Assembly: GCA_016705695.1 (NCBI GenBank)
Contig: JADJLA010000009.1
Location: forward strand, 62,001-126,000
Length of the DNA: 64,000 bases
Direction of reading: 5' to 3'
Origin: Sphingobacteriaceae bacterium
GTDB taxonomy: Bacteria; Bacteroidota; Bacteroidia; B-17B0; Aurantibacillaceae
This document shows positions 26,214-35,359 of the stretch, piece after piece. The notes below the pieces were generated by a model. The model was not told where the DNA came from. It searched no databases and saw only the letters and a list, made by a program, of their open reading frames with translations. Numbering within the stretch: the stretch's first letter is position 1; the number at the start of each line of letters is the position of its first letter. Both the position numbers and the translations under genes were made by a program.

Positions 26214-27548
26214 ATGAGAAAATTCCTTGAATCAAAATTATTCAGAGCTATATGGAGCATTGGCCTAGCAGCTTTATTGTATTTTATATGCCCGCCATGT
26301 TTTAGTAAAACAACATTAGCAATTTTATTGGTAGTTCAGCTCATTCTTATTAACGGAGCATCTGTAATTGGTAATTGGGTTTGGGTAACGCATAGTGCGC
26401 GTTTTTTAGTTGGAGGCTTATTTATCTTTTCAGGATTCATTAAAGCAAACGATACTGTTGGATTCTCTTACAAACTGGAAGAATACTTTGAGGTGTTCAA
26501 AGCTGATTCAGGCTTAGGTATCTTTGATTGGTTTGCCCACGCTAGCTTACCTTTTGCTACCATGATCACGGCTAGCGAAATAATCCTTGGTATATTTTTA
26601 CTGTTAGGTTACAAACGTAATCTTACATTATGGTTATTATTCGCCCAAATTGCATTATTTACCTTCTTAACGTTTTATTCGGCTTGCTACAATAAAGTAA
26701 CTACTTGCGGTTGCTTTGGAGATTTTTTAGTTTTAAAGCCGTGGACGAGCTTTTGGAAAGATGTTGTTTTGATGGTATTGATCACTTTGCTCTTTGCCGG
26801 AAAAGAAAACATCAACGAAATAGCTTCACCAATGCTTACGGCAACTTTTGCAGGAATAGGTTTCATTGCATCCGTTTGGTTCCCTATTTACACCTATCGT
26901 AATTTGCCGGTATTTGATTTTAGAGCGTATAAGATCGGCAATAATATTCGAAAGAATATGGAGAAAGGAGCCGGGTATAAAGATGCGGAGTATAAAACAT
27001 TGATGGTGTACGAAAAAATAAAGAATAACGAAGAGAAAAAGGAAATGACCCAAGAGGATTACATGAAATCTAAGATATGGGAAGATACCTTGGTATGGAA
27101 ATTTGACACCATGGTAACTACAATGGTTGCAGAGGCTATAAACGCACCAAAGATCACCGATTTTAATATCACAAATATGGATGGAGTAGTTGTAACCGAT
27201 TCTATTTTGAATGTTAAGGCCAATAATTATTGGCTTATTGCATATGATCTTGCAAAAACAGACGATGACGCAGCTTTACACGCCAAAATAAACGATTTTT
27301 ATAAATTAGCTCAATTAGAAAAAGTTCCTTTTGTGGCGCTTACCGCATCGGGCCCAAAAGAAATAGATGCGTTTAAGCATAAACATAATGCCCTTTATGA
27401 TTTTTTAATGGTGGATGCTACAGTTTTAAAGACCATGATACGCAGTAACCCGGGATTAATGCTCGTAAAAGATGCCACAGTTATCATGGCTTGGCATTAT
27501 AATAATTTTCCCGCTTATTCTGACGCCAAACAAAAATACATGAAGTAA
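26214..27548 (+). CDS. DoxX/MauE-like membrane protein with thioredoxin-like C-terminus (BT_3928 type)
   Basis: A 444-residue protein. Residues 1-230 contain about seven transmembrane helices of DoxX/MauE type, with CYNKVTTCGCFGDF near 160 holding three cysteines next to a helix. Residues about 290-444 are a soluble domain with a thioredoxin-like pattern but no CxxC. Bacteroidota members are known as BT_3928-family proteins; a role in redox chemistry at the inner membrane is suggested by the MauE-like part but not proven. It is flanked by unrelated genes and has a 184-bp upstream gap without an obvious promoter. Confidence 0.8.
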   Translation: MRKFLESKLFRAIWSIGLAALLYFICPPCFSKTTLAILLVVQLILINGASVIGNWVWVTHSARFLVGGLFIFSGFIKANDTVGFSYKLEEYFEVFKADSGLGIFDWFAHASLPFATMITASEIILGIFLLLGYKRNLTLWLLFAQIALFTFLTFYSACYNKVTTCGCFGDFLVLKPWTSFWKDVVLMVLITLLFAGKENINEIASPMLTATFAGIGFIASVWFPIYTYRNLPVFDFRAYKIGNNIRKNMEKGAGYKDAEYKTLMVYEKIKNNEEKKEMTQEDYMKSKIWEDTLVWKFDTMVTTMVAEAINAPKITDFNITNMDGVVVTDSILNVKANNYWLIAYDLAKTDDDAALHAKINDFYKLAQLEKVPFVALTASGPKEIDAFKHKHNALYDFLMVDATVLKTMIRSNPGLMLVKDATVIMAWHYNNFPAYSDAKQKYMK

Positions 27549-27597
27549 ATATGGATTGAATCGTTATTTTTTGTAATTTAGTTTATAAATTATTACG

Positions 27598-29106
27598 ATG
27601 AGAAATTTTTTACTTTCCGTATTTTTAACCCTTGGTTTATTTGCTAATTCACAAAACACTAAAGGAGATGTTTTTTTTGGTGCAGCTGTAGTTCACACCA
27701 TTGATATTAACTTTACACAAACCGGTTATTGGGATTCGCTCGTTGCCAATTATATAACCGATGTGTATATGAAGTGTAACATCGTTGTTGACGGAAGTAC
27801 ACTCACTACAAGTGGTGTAAAATTTAAAGGAAATTCATCGTATAATAATCCAAGTGTAAAAAAATCGTTTAAGCTGGATTTTAATGAATATGTGAACGGA
27901 CAAGATTATGATGGATTAAAAAAGCTGAATCTAAATAACGGCTTTAAGGACCCTACGTTTATGAGAGAAAAGATCATGCTCGATTTTCTCATTCGTGCAG
28001 GTATTCCCGCGCCACGTTGTACCTACGCTCGGGTTAATCTCAATGGTACTTTCTGGGGCTTGTACGTGGTAGTTGAGGAAATAGATAAAGATTTTTTGGA
28101 TGATGAATTTAGTGATGATAAAGGAAATTTATTTAAAGGCGATCCATCGGGCGATCTTAAATGGTTAGGAAGCAGCGTAAATACTTACACAACAAAGTAT
28201 GAATTAAAGACCAACGAAACCGCCAATAATTGGACCGATCTGGTTTATTTAATTGATAAGATCAATAATTCGCCTGTTGGTTTTCAGGATTCATTAAATA
28301 AAATTCTGCAAGTTACCCCATTTTTAAAAGCATGGGCTGCCAGTAATATGTTCGCAAATTTGGATTCGTACATTGGAAGTGGGCATAACTACTATGTTTA
28401 TCATGATAGTATTACAAACAAATTCAATTGGATCACTTGGGATGTGAACGAGGCCTTCGGAAATTTTACCCAAGGAATGAGTTCAACTCAAATTGAGACG
28501 CTTTCTATAAATTACACCGGCGGTGGAGCAAACAACAGGCCTTTGTGTAACAAGATCATTGCTAATCCAACATTATATGCAAGTTATGTGAATGAAGTTT
28601 GTTATTTAACGGGCTATCATTTTTTGCAATCGTATTGGTTCCCGAAGATCGATAGTTTAAAAACAAAGATCATGAGCGACGTGTATGCTGATCCCAATAA
28701 ATTCTTTACCAATACCCAGTTTGATACCAATATCGACACAATGATCACGGTTGTTGGTAATCCCGGAAATCCCAACATCGCGGGCTTAAAATCCTTTTTT
28801 AATCGTAGGCGCGCATCTCTTGTTACACAAATGCTAAGCAATAGCTGTAACGTAGGCTTGAAAGAAGATCGTGTAAATGTGAATTCGCTGATTGTTAAAC
28901 CAAACCCTACCAATGGAAAGTTTTGGGTAAACACTGGTAGTTCAATGGCAAAAGTGGTTTTTTATGATGTATTGGGTAAAGAAATTGATATTGAATTGAT
29001 AAGAACATTATCTAATAGCGAGATGCAGTTCTCCTTTGAAAAACTTCCAAAAGGACTTTATTTTTGTAAAGCCGGGCCCGAGGTGATAAGAATCATTCAC
29101 CAATAA
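27598..29106 (+). CDS. Secreted CotH-kinase family protein with T9SS type A sorting domain
   Basis: A 502-residue protein with signal peptide MRNFLLSVFLTLGLFANSQ. Residues about 70-340 form a CotH-like kinase domain: SFKLDFNEY, the LNNGFKDPTFMREKI segment, RVNLNGTFWGLYVVVEEID (ATP-binding strands) and NWITWDVNEAFGNF (metal-binding DxN). CotH proteins phosphorylate proteins in spore coats; roles in Bacteroidota are unknown. The last 80 residues start VKPNPTNGKFWVNTGS and end in a G.Y...-type strand, the T9SS type A C-terminal sorting domain, so the enzyme should be exported to or beyond the cell surface. Confidence 0.88.
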   Translation: MRNFLLSVFLTLGLFANSQNTKGDVFFGAAVVHTIDINFTQTGYWDSLVANYITDVYMKCNIVVDGSTLTTSGVKFKGNSSYNNPSVKKSFKLDFNEYVNGQDYDGLKKLNLNNGFKDPTFMREKIMLDFLIRAGIPAPRCTYARVNLNGTFWGLYVVVEEIDKDFLDDEFSDDKGNLFKGDPSGDLKWLGSSVNTYTTKYELKTNETANNWTDLVYLIDKINNSPVGFQDSLNKILQVTPFLKAWAASNMFANLDSYIGSGHNYYVYHDSITNKFNWITWDVNEAFGNFTQGMSSTQIETLSINYTGGGANNRPLCNKIIANPTLYASYVNEVCYLTGYHFLQSYWFPKIDSLKTKIMSDVYADPNKFFTNTQFDTNIDTMITVVGNPGNPNIAGLKSFFNRRRASLVTQMLSNSCNVGLKEDRVNVNSLIVKPNPTNGKFWVNTGSSMAKVVFYDVLGKEIDIELIRTLSNSEMQFSFEKLPKGLYFCKAGPEVIRIIHQ

Positions 29107-29184
29107 AGGTAAAAGTGCTAACATTGTAATAGTATTTTCTTTGTAACTGCCAAATTTTTCGTGTGCATTTTATATAGTTAGGAT

Positions 29185-29215
29185 TTTGCTGCCATTGAAA
29201 AATTGAATAAATTTG
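29185..29215 (+). promoter_or_regulatory. Promoter of the DUF349 gene (TTTG-N19-TAAATTTG)
   Basis: TTTG at 29185-29188 and TAAATTTG at 29208-29215 are exactly 19 nt apart: a full match to the Bacteroidota vegetative promoter consensus. The predicted start point is about 29222, at the edge of an inverted repeat, and 34 nt before the ATG. Confidence 0.8.
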
Positions 29216-29222
29216 ATATACA

Positions 29223-29243
29223 TTTTTGTTCATAGAACAAAAA
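29223..29243 (+). promoter_or_regulatory. Inverted repeat at the predicted transcription start of the DUF349 gene
   Basis: A perfect 9-bp inverted repeat (TTTTTGTTC, 3-nt spacer ATA, GAACAAAAA) starts at about +2 relative to the predicted start and ends 12 nt before the ATG. It could be a repressor operator or a leader hairpin close to the ribosome-binding region; the sequence does not decide. Confidence 0.5.
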
Positions 29244-29255
29244 GATTAACGAAAG

Positions 29256-30980
29256 ATGAAAACGGAATTGATTTCGAAATTAGAAGAACTGCTTACTAAA
29301 GAAGCAGGTGAAGTTGCTCTTGAAGTGCGTGCATTGCAAAAGGAGTTTCAAAAAGTTTGGAGCATTGAATTTGAAAATGCCAAACAACAATTTATTGACG
29401 AAGGCGGAAAAGTAAAAGAATTTGTTTACGAAAAGCAGCCAGACGACAATAAATTCGAATCGCTACTAGAGAAGTACAAAAAGCTCAAGAAAGAAAGCGA
29501 AGATCGCCTGGCAAAGGATCAGGATAAGAACCTTGAGATCCGTAAGGATATTATCTCGAAGATAGGCGATTTAAGCAAACTAAGCGATAATGTTGGCGCT
29601 GCAGTAAGAAAATTGCAAGAACTACAAACGCAATGGAAAGAATCTGGACAGGTATCACCACATAAATACAAAGAAACTCAATCGGAGTATAGTAAAACCG
29701 TTGAAGATTTTTATTATAACCTAAAGATCTATCGTGATCTTCAGGAACATGATCTTAAACGTAATTACGAGCTTAAGCAAGCCGTTATCGAAAAGATAAA
29801 AACATTGCAAAATACCGATAGTATTAAGGAAGCTGAACATTCTATCAAAGCATTTCGCAATGAATGGGAAGAAATTGGTCCGGTTCCAAATGAAAAGTGG
29901 GAAGAGATGAAAGCTGCTTATAGAGCAGCGTTAGATGAGACCTACGGAAAGATAAAAGGCTATTACAAGAATTTAGAAGAGAAAAAGGAAACCAACCTAA
30001 AGTCGAAGCAAGAACTCATTGAAAAATTGAAGGCTATAACCGCTACAATTGATCTTAAGTCGGTTTCGGCATGGAATACAAAGACCAACGAAGTTATAGC
30101 CGTTCAAAACGAATGGAAATCGGTAGGAAGAACAACGGAAAAGGATAACGAAAAGGTTTGGAATGAATTTAGAGAGCATTGCGATAAGTTTTTTGATGCA
30201 AAAAAAGAATTCTTCGCGGGATTGCATGAGAAGTTTGCCGATAATCGTAAAGTAAAGTCGGATATCATTCAAAAGGCGGAAGCTTTGCAAGCAAGTACTG
30301 ATTGGGTTAAAACCGCTCAGCAATTAATGAGATTACAAGAAGATTGGAAGAAATATCCATCTAATGGTGATAAAGAAGAGCCAAAATTATTCGCAAGATT
30401 CCGTAAGGCTTGTAATGCATTCTTTGACGCGAGAAAAGCGCATTATGGAGATCTGGATGCGTCTTACGAAGGAAATTTAAAAGAGAAGGAAGTTATTCTT
30501 GCAAACTTAAATGCGTTTCAATTAACGGCCGATATCAATCAAAACCGCACGGCTTTAAAAGAGTTTGTTGCTGACTGGAATGCAAAAGGCATGGTTCCTT
30601 TAAAAGATAAAAAACGCTTGAATGACGCTTTCTATAATAAGTTAGATGAATTGTATAATCAACTTGATCTTAGTAAGGCCGAAAAAGCAGCTATACAATA
30701 CCAAGCTAAGATTGATCGCTTATTAGCATCCGAAAATCCAAAGGATCTTTTAAGTAAAGAAGCAGATTTTTTAAAGAAGCAAATGGACGAGATCAACAAT
30801 TCTATTCGTACTTACGAAAATAACTTAGGTTTCTTTAAAAATTCAAAAGGAAATAATCCTTTATTAAAAGAGGCACAAGATAAAGTTGCTTTTGAAAAAG
30901 CGAAAATCGAAGAGATAGGAGCGAAGCGCAAGATGGTTGTTGCTGAGCTTGGCAAGTTAAGAGAGACTGTTAATTCTTAA
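29256..30980 (+). CDS. DUF349 repeat protein
   Basis: A 574-residue highly charged helical protein made of about seven DUF349 units of roughly 75 residues. Each unit carries a W-x-x-x-G/Y core such as LQTQWKESGQVSPHKY, FRNEWEEIGPVPNEKW, VQNEWKSVGRTTEKDN and FVADWNAKGMVPLKDK, followed by ..FR..CD.FF-type helices. A C-terminal coiled coil (about 500-574) ends it. DUF349 proteins are conserved in Bacteroidota and have no settled function. There is no signal peptide, so it should be cytosolic. A bidirectional terminator separates it from the convergent adhesin gene. Confidence 0.9.
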   Translation: MKTELISKLEELLTKEAGEVALEVRALQKEFQKVWSIEFENAKQQFIDEGGKVKEFVYEKQPDDNKFESLLEKYKKLKKESEDRLAKDQDKNLEIRKDIISKIGDLSKLSDNVGAAVRKLQELQTQWKESGQVSPHKYKETQSEYSKTVEDFYYNLKIYRDLQEHDLKRNYELKQAVIEKIKTLQNTDSIKEAEHSIKAFRNEWEEIGPVPNEKWEEMKAAYRAALDETYGKIKGYYKNLEEKKETNLKSKQELIEKLKAITATIDLKSVSAWNTKTNEVIAVQNEWKSVGRTTEKDNEKVWNEFREHCDKFFDAKKEFFAGLHEKFADNRKVKSDIIQKAEALQASTDWVKTAQQLMRLQEDWKKYPSNGDKEEPKLFARFRKACNAFFDARKAHYGDLDASYEGNLKEKEVILANLNAFQLTADINQNRTALKEFVADWNAKGMVPLKDKKRLNDAFYNKLDELYNQLDLSKAEKAAIQYQAKIDRLLASENPKDLLSKEADFLKKQMDEINNSIRTYENNLGFFKNSKGNNPLLKEAQDKVAFEKAKIEEIGAKRKMVVAELGKLRETVNS

Positions 30981-30994
30981 AAATACAATAAGCA

Positions 30995-31027
30995 AAAAGC
31001 CCTCAGAAATTTCTGAGGACTTTTTTT
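30995..31027. terminator. Bidirectional rho-independent terminator
   Basis: A perfect 9-bp inverted repeat CCTCAGAAA / TTTCTGAGG (31001-31018) has a T-run on its right (31021-31027) and an A-run on its left, so it can end both the DUF349 transcript and the convergent adhesin transcript, whose stop codon lies within it. Confidence 0.9.
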
Positions 31028-34000
31028 ATTTAAGAAGTGTTACATGCCCCACCAGATCGTGGGCTTTTTTATTCACGTCAACCACATTGGCTTTCCAAAC
31101 ATACACATCATCTTTAATTGGCTCGCTACTTCCTTTGGTATGTCCATCCCAAGCTACATCCATATCATCGCTTTCAAACACTTTATGTCCCCAACGATCA
31201 AAGATAGTTATGTGGAATTCGATGATGTTATAACCTTTAGCTTTAAAGCCATCGTTTGTTCCATCATAGTTTGGTGTAAAGGTATTTGGAATATATATCG
31301 CGTAAGACTGTTTTAGTTTTAAAACTCTTGAAGTGGTATCCTTGCATCCAAATTTATTGGTTACTATTTGGAAGATCACCGGTTGTTGTTTATCAAGGTT
31401 AGTGAACGTATGTGTAAAGTTCTTAATTAAATAGATGCCTCCATCGTTGATGTAGTATTTTACTTCATCCGCTCCAACAGCATCGCTGGTGATGTTTGAG
31501 ATCGGCTCTAACTCATCTATCTCATTTGGTTCGGCAACAAATGAAGCAATTGGTTTTGGATAAACCTCTACAGCTTTTTGATGAATATAAGTTGCCATAC
31601 AGCCGCTATCACTTACTAACTTTAAGGTTACATCATAGTTACCATTCGTAAAACAATGTGTTGGATTTTGTGTGTATTCTGGTTTCGAGCCATCACCAAA
31701 TAACCATTGGTAAGTGCTAATGTTTCCGGTGCTAATGGTTGATTGGTTTGTAAATGTTACACAAACGCGTTCACAACCTTTAGGATCACTCATTGTAAAT
31801 GTTGGAACCGGTTTTGGATTTACATACATTGGTTTCGACATTACATTAACACAACCGTATTCGTTCTGTACTTCCAATTTTACAAGGTAAACTCCGTTAA
31901 CAGGGTAATTATGTGCAACGTAAGAGTAAACGTTGTTCACATTTCCATCGCCATAATATTGCCATGCATATGAAGTGATATTTCCCGAAGGTGAGCTCGA
32001 AAGGTTTGTAAATTCGGTTCTATCACCTAAACAAGTTGGACTAGCTTTAAAGTTAGCCACCGGATTTGGATGCACTACTACCGGATTTGTAACATTGCTT
32101 TGGCATCCGTTATTAGAAATAGCCATCAATTTGCAATTGAAGTTTCCGTAGTTAGGATAAACCAAAGATGGACTTACAGTTGTTGTATCATCCCAAATTC
32201 CATCGTTCTCAAAATCCCAAAGCCATTTTGCTACATAACCGCTGCTAATGATAGTAGAGTTATTAAATTGTGTGGCTTGGTTATGGCAAGCAACATTACT
32301 TTGAAAACCAACCTGTGGTACAGCATATATGCTTATAGTTTTTGTTTGTTGAGCACTGCAACTATAATTTGAATACACCATTAAACTCACTGTATAATTA
32401 CCGGGCGAAGGATAAAAATAAGTTGGTGTATGCACAAACGCTGCGGCATTTTGTCCGAAGGTCCATAAGAATGTGGCTAAGGATGCGTTTTGCACACTGC
32501 TATTGTTTGTTATATTCAATTGATTCATAGCACAACCATTTGGAATAGTGAAATCAGCTACAGGAATAGCATGCACCATAACTTGTTTAATGATCGTATT
32601 CACACAATTCATATCGCTCACCGCTGTTAACTGCACATTGTAAGAACCTGAATTAGGGAATGTGTAATTAGGATTTTGAGCAGTGCTTGTGTTGAATCCG
32701 TTAAAGTTCCAAATGTAATTGGTAATATTACCTGAACTAATGTTTGAAAGATTGGTAAAGTTATTAGCCTGACCTAAACAAACATTGCTTGCAACGTAAT
32801 TTACATTGGGTAATGGATTTACATTTACAATACCGGTATAAGAGGCAGTACATCCCATATTACTTACTGCTGTTAATGTAACTGTTTTTGGTCCTGCGCT
32901 TGTATACTGTGTGCTCGGATTAGTTAAGTTTGAATTTTGAAGATTCGCCAGATTCCAATTATAGCTTACAATGCTTCCAGCTGGTATGCTTGATGTATTT
33001 GTAAATGTGATCAAGCTACTTTGGCAAACATTATTTCCTGCAAACGAAGGAATAGGAGCTGGATGAATTGTAAGTGTATTAACCCCTGTATTTGTACATC
33101 CAAAATTGGAAGTGGCGCTTAAGCTCACGTTATAGGTTCCGTAAATTGGATACGTTGCGCTTGGGTTTGTGAGATTTGAACTTGTATTATTGCCCAAACT
33201 CCAAGTATAAGATGTAATGTTACCCGAGGCAATGCTTGAGTTATTTATAAAGTTATAATTAAGAGCGCAAGGCGAAATACTTTGTGGACTAAACGATACG
33301 TTAGGCATTGGATAATTTGTAACCGTGTAAGTAAACGTTGGTCCTTGGCAATTTGTTACCATAGTTGTTGTGCAAGTATAAATTCCGGCAGCGTTCACAA
33401 CTAAACATTGGTTTGTTAAGTTAGTGGCGTTTGGTCCGTTCCAGGTGTAAGATCCAAAACCTGGAGGTCCACAAATTAAACTTGACGAACCGGCGCACAT
33501 GCTTAATGAATTACCTGTGGTAAATGCAGCGCAAACACCATCTATATATGCGTATCCAAAGTGTCCTCCCAAAGCGCAATGGTATGTTGTAAATCTAATG
33601 GTTACGTTCTGTCCTATGTAATTGGTAAGGTCAACAACAACATTTGTCCAGGGTTTGTAAACTACATTTCCCGGCCCATTTAAAAAGCCCGGAATATTTT
33701 GTCCGGCCGATACATTATAATAGGTACAAGGAATTGCTGTATTCGTTGTATCAAACATCTCCACTACAAAAGCAGGTTGTTGAGCAGTGGTGTGTCCCGG
33801 GTCTTCAAAAACAACGGCATATTTATATGTAAAGTTTGCATTAGCAGCTGTAACAAAAAATGTTTGCTCAACTCTGTCTGCTTGTCCGTTCACATTATTA
33901 TCGCCAATTCTTAACGAGAAATTACCACCCGGTGCAACAATTGGAAAGCCTCCAAAAGGATCTAGAAAATTTGCATTTGTTGCGGCAGTAACAATTTGTT

Positions 34001-34379
34001 GTCCGCCCGGATTAAGGCAACAACCTTGCGCGTTATATATGGGGTGAAATCCTGAGCTGAGGGTCCATCCTGTTGTGCTTCCCGCTTCAAAATCGATGTT
34101 GTTACATCCGGGAGGCGCAGCTTGCACTTTACTAGAGTTGTTTAGTGCGGGTTTCTGATTTGATCCAGAAGTTGGAACAGAAATTGGGCTTCTGTTTATA
34201 TCAAACTGTTTTGCTTTGAGAAATTCTTCTTTCTCAGCGGTATTCCAGTTTTGTTTGTTCGCGTAACCTTTCCAATATTCAAAAGAATGGTTCGTGGTTT
34301 GGTTGGCGGGTGTTTGGCCTTGTACCATTACCTGAATGATAAATGCCAATAAAGCTGTGGCGTAAATTTTTGTTTTCAT
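31026..34379 (-). CDS. Large secreted PKD-repeat adhesin-like protein with T9SS type B sorting domain
   Basis: A 1117-residue protein. Signal peptide: MKTKIYATALLAFIIQVMVQG. Residues about 95-285 form a jelly-roll/MAM-like domain (CNNIDFEAGSTTGWT to FGYAYIDGVCA). A cysteine-containing Ig-like unit follows at about 290-355, then roughly eight PKD domains of about 75-80 residues, each with a Y.W.(F/L)G/N core such as SYTWSLGNNTSSNLTNPS or TYQWLFGDGSKPEYTQNP. Residues about 1025-1117 are a gliding-motility-type C-terminal domain: YIPNTFTPNYDGTNDGF and ITIFDRWGHKVFES, the T9SS type B signal. It should be displayed on the surface; adhesion is inferred from the repeats. Confidence 0.92.
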   Translation of the reverse strand: MKTKIYATALLAFIIQVMVQGQTPANQTTNHSFEYWKGYANKQNWNTAEKEEFLKAKQFDINRSPISVPTSGSNQKPALNNSSKVQAAPPGCNNIDFEAGSTTGWTLSSGFHPIYNAQGCCLNPGGQQIVTAATNANFLDPFGGFPIVAPGGNFSLRIGDNNVNGQADRVEQTFFVTAANANFTYKYAVVFEDPGHTTAQQPAFVVEMFDTTNTAIPCTYYNVSAGQNIPGFLNGPGNVVYKPWTNVVVDLTNYIGQNVTIRFTTYHCALGGHFGYAYIDGVCAAFTTGNSLSMCAGSSSLICGPPGFGSYTWNGPNATNLTNQCLVVNAAGIYTCTTTMVTNCQGPTFTYTVTNYPMPNVSFSPQSISPCALNYNFINNSSIASGNITSYTWSLGNNTSSNLTNPSATYPIYGTYNVSLSATSNFGCTNTGVNTLTIHPAPIPSFAGNNVCQSSLITFTNTSSIPAGSIVSYNWNLANLQNSNLTNPSTQYTSAGPKTVTLTAVSNMGCTASYTGIVNVNPLPNVNYVASNVCLGQANNFTNLSNISSGNITNYIWNFNGFNTSTAQNPNYTFPNSGSYNVQLTAVSDMNCVNTIIKQVMVHAIPVADFTIPNGCAMNQLNITNNSSVQNASLATFLWTFGQNAAAFVHTPTYFYPSPGNYTVSLMVYSNYSCSAQQTKTISIYAVPQVGFQSNVACHNQATQFNNSTIISSGYVAKWLWDFENDGIWDDTTTVSPSLVYPNYGNFNCKLMAISNNGCQSNVTNPVVVHPNPVANFKASPTCLGDRTEFTNLSSSPSGNITSYAWQYYGDGNVNNVYSYVAHNYPVNGVYLVKLEVQNEYGCVNVMSKPMYVNPKPVPTFTMSDPKGCERVCVTFTNQSTISTGNISTYQWLFGDGSKPEYTQNPTHCFTNGNYDVTLKLVSDSGCMATYIHQKAVEVYPKPIASFVAEPNEIDELEPISNITSDAVGADEVKYYINDGGIYLIKNFTHTFTNLDKQQPVIFQIVTNKFGCKDTTSRVLKLKQSYAIYIPNTFTPNYDGTNDGFKAKGYNIIEFHITIFDRWGHKVFESDDMDVAWDGHTKGSSEPIKDDVYVWKANVVDVNKKAHDLVGHVTLLK

Positions 34380-34691
34380 AGGAAATGAGTTTTAAGCAGG
34401 TTAGTATTTTCCTTAATACTGTTTGTAATGTTTCAATGTTTAATGTTTGTGTTCTCATTATTAACGTGTTTAGGTTTTTTATTTGGTTTTTCATTTTTTC
34501 ACCTGCCCTTGGAAACCTTGGATTGACAAGGGTTTTGAGGTGTTTGAGACAGTTTGTTACTATTTTTTACGTGTTTAATTTAAAAAAGTTCGTTTTTTGT
34601 GAATATTAGTTAGGAACAAAAATTTGTTAATTATTTTTATGCCTAATCCAAAAAAAAGCTTACATTAGTTCTCACATAAAAAAACAACAAC
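34380..34691. other. Intergenic region without a gene, between divergent transcripts
   Basis: This 312-bp AT-rich gap holds the divergent promoters of the adhesin and the CCC-motif gene, but no full TTTG/TAnnTTTG pair could be identified on either strand. A CCCTTG / CAAGGG inverted pair (about 34505-34535) is the only structure noted. The short frames that cross it lack start contexts and family similarity. Confidence 0.5.
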
Positions 34692-35072
34692 ATGGATAAC
34701 GTAAACAACCCACAGAGTAACAACCCGATAAATACTAATACAGGAAGTAATTTCGGAGGACCAAAGAACCTTCCAAACGCTATTGCGGTTTTGGTTTTAG
34801 GTATATGTTCAATTTTTCCCGGATGCTTTTGTTATGGTATCGTAGGTATTATTTGCGGTATCATTGCATTAGTGTTGGCTAAAAAGGATCTTGCATTATA
34901 TGCAGCTAATCCTGGAAACTATATTGAAGGTTCATATAAGAATCTAAAAGCAGGAAGAGTTTGCGCAATCATAGGAATATGTCTTAGCGCTTTATATATA
35001 GTATTTATTATCGTTTACGTACTTATTCTTGGGGCTGCATTTTCAATGATGCCATGGGGTAATATGCACTAA
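34692..35072 (+). CDS. CCC-motif (DUF4190-like) membrane protein
   Basis: A 126-residue protein: an Asn-rich N-terminus (residues 1-28), then PNAIAVLVLGICSIFPGCFC, a helix ending in a cysteine-rich motif, a second hydrophobic helix, a short loop with ALYAANPGNY and NLKAGRVCAIIGICLSA, and a final helix. These features match the Bacteroidota CCC-motif membrane proteins. The function is unknown. The stop TAA overlaps the ATG of the DUF2752 gene by one base, a pairing often kept in this phylum (general knowledge), so they probably act together. Confidence 0.85.
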   Translation: MDNVNNPQSNNPINTNTGSNFGGPKNLPNAIAVLVLGICSIFPGCFCYGIVGIICGIIALVLAKKDLALYAANPGNYIEGSYKNLKAGRVCAIIGICLSALYIVFIIVYVLILGAAFSMMPWGNMH

Positions 35073-35359
35073 TGATCGATTGGTTGGAAGCGCACATGGG
35101 AACCTGTGCCTTTGTTACATACTTTAATATTGAATGCCCGGGTTGTGGAATACAACGGGCATTCATTGCTTTATTAAGGGGCGATCTTGCCCTTTCTTTC
35201 CGGTTTTTCCCGGCATTGCTGCCTTATTTAGCTACGATCCTTTTAATGGTATTGCACTTGATCTTTAAGTTCAAGAACGGAGCCCAATATGCCATGTGGG
35301 GATTTATGCTTTCGGTGGGAATTATGGTGGTGAGCTATATTATAAAACTAGTCCCCTGA
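35072..35359 (+). CDS. DUF2752 membrane protein
   Basis: A 95-residue protein with the DUF2752 hallmark CPGCGIQRAF (residues 24-33) followed by LLRGDLALSFRFFPALLPY and two transmembrane helices. The CPGCG-R motif is strictly conserved in the family and may bind metal or be redox active; the function is unknown. It is translationally coupled to the CCC-motif protein. Its 3' end overlaps the convergent flippase gene by 12 bp. Confidence 0.88.
   Translation: MIDWLEAHMGTCAFVTYFNIECPGCGIQRAFIALLRGDLALSFRFFPALLPYLATILLMVLHLIFKFKNGAQYAMWGFMLSVGIMVVSYIIKLVP

Noticed and set aside
31026..34379. Tandem DNA repeats or CRISPR-like array in the PKD gene
   Set aside because: The repetition is at the protein level (PKD domains of about 75-80 residues); nucleotide repeats are too diverged and are coding.
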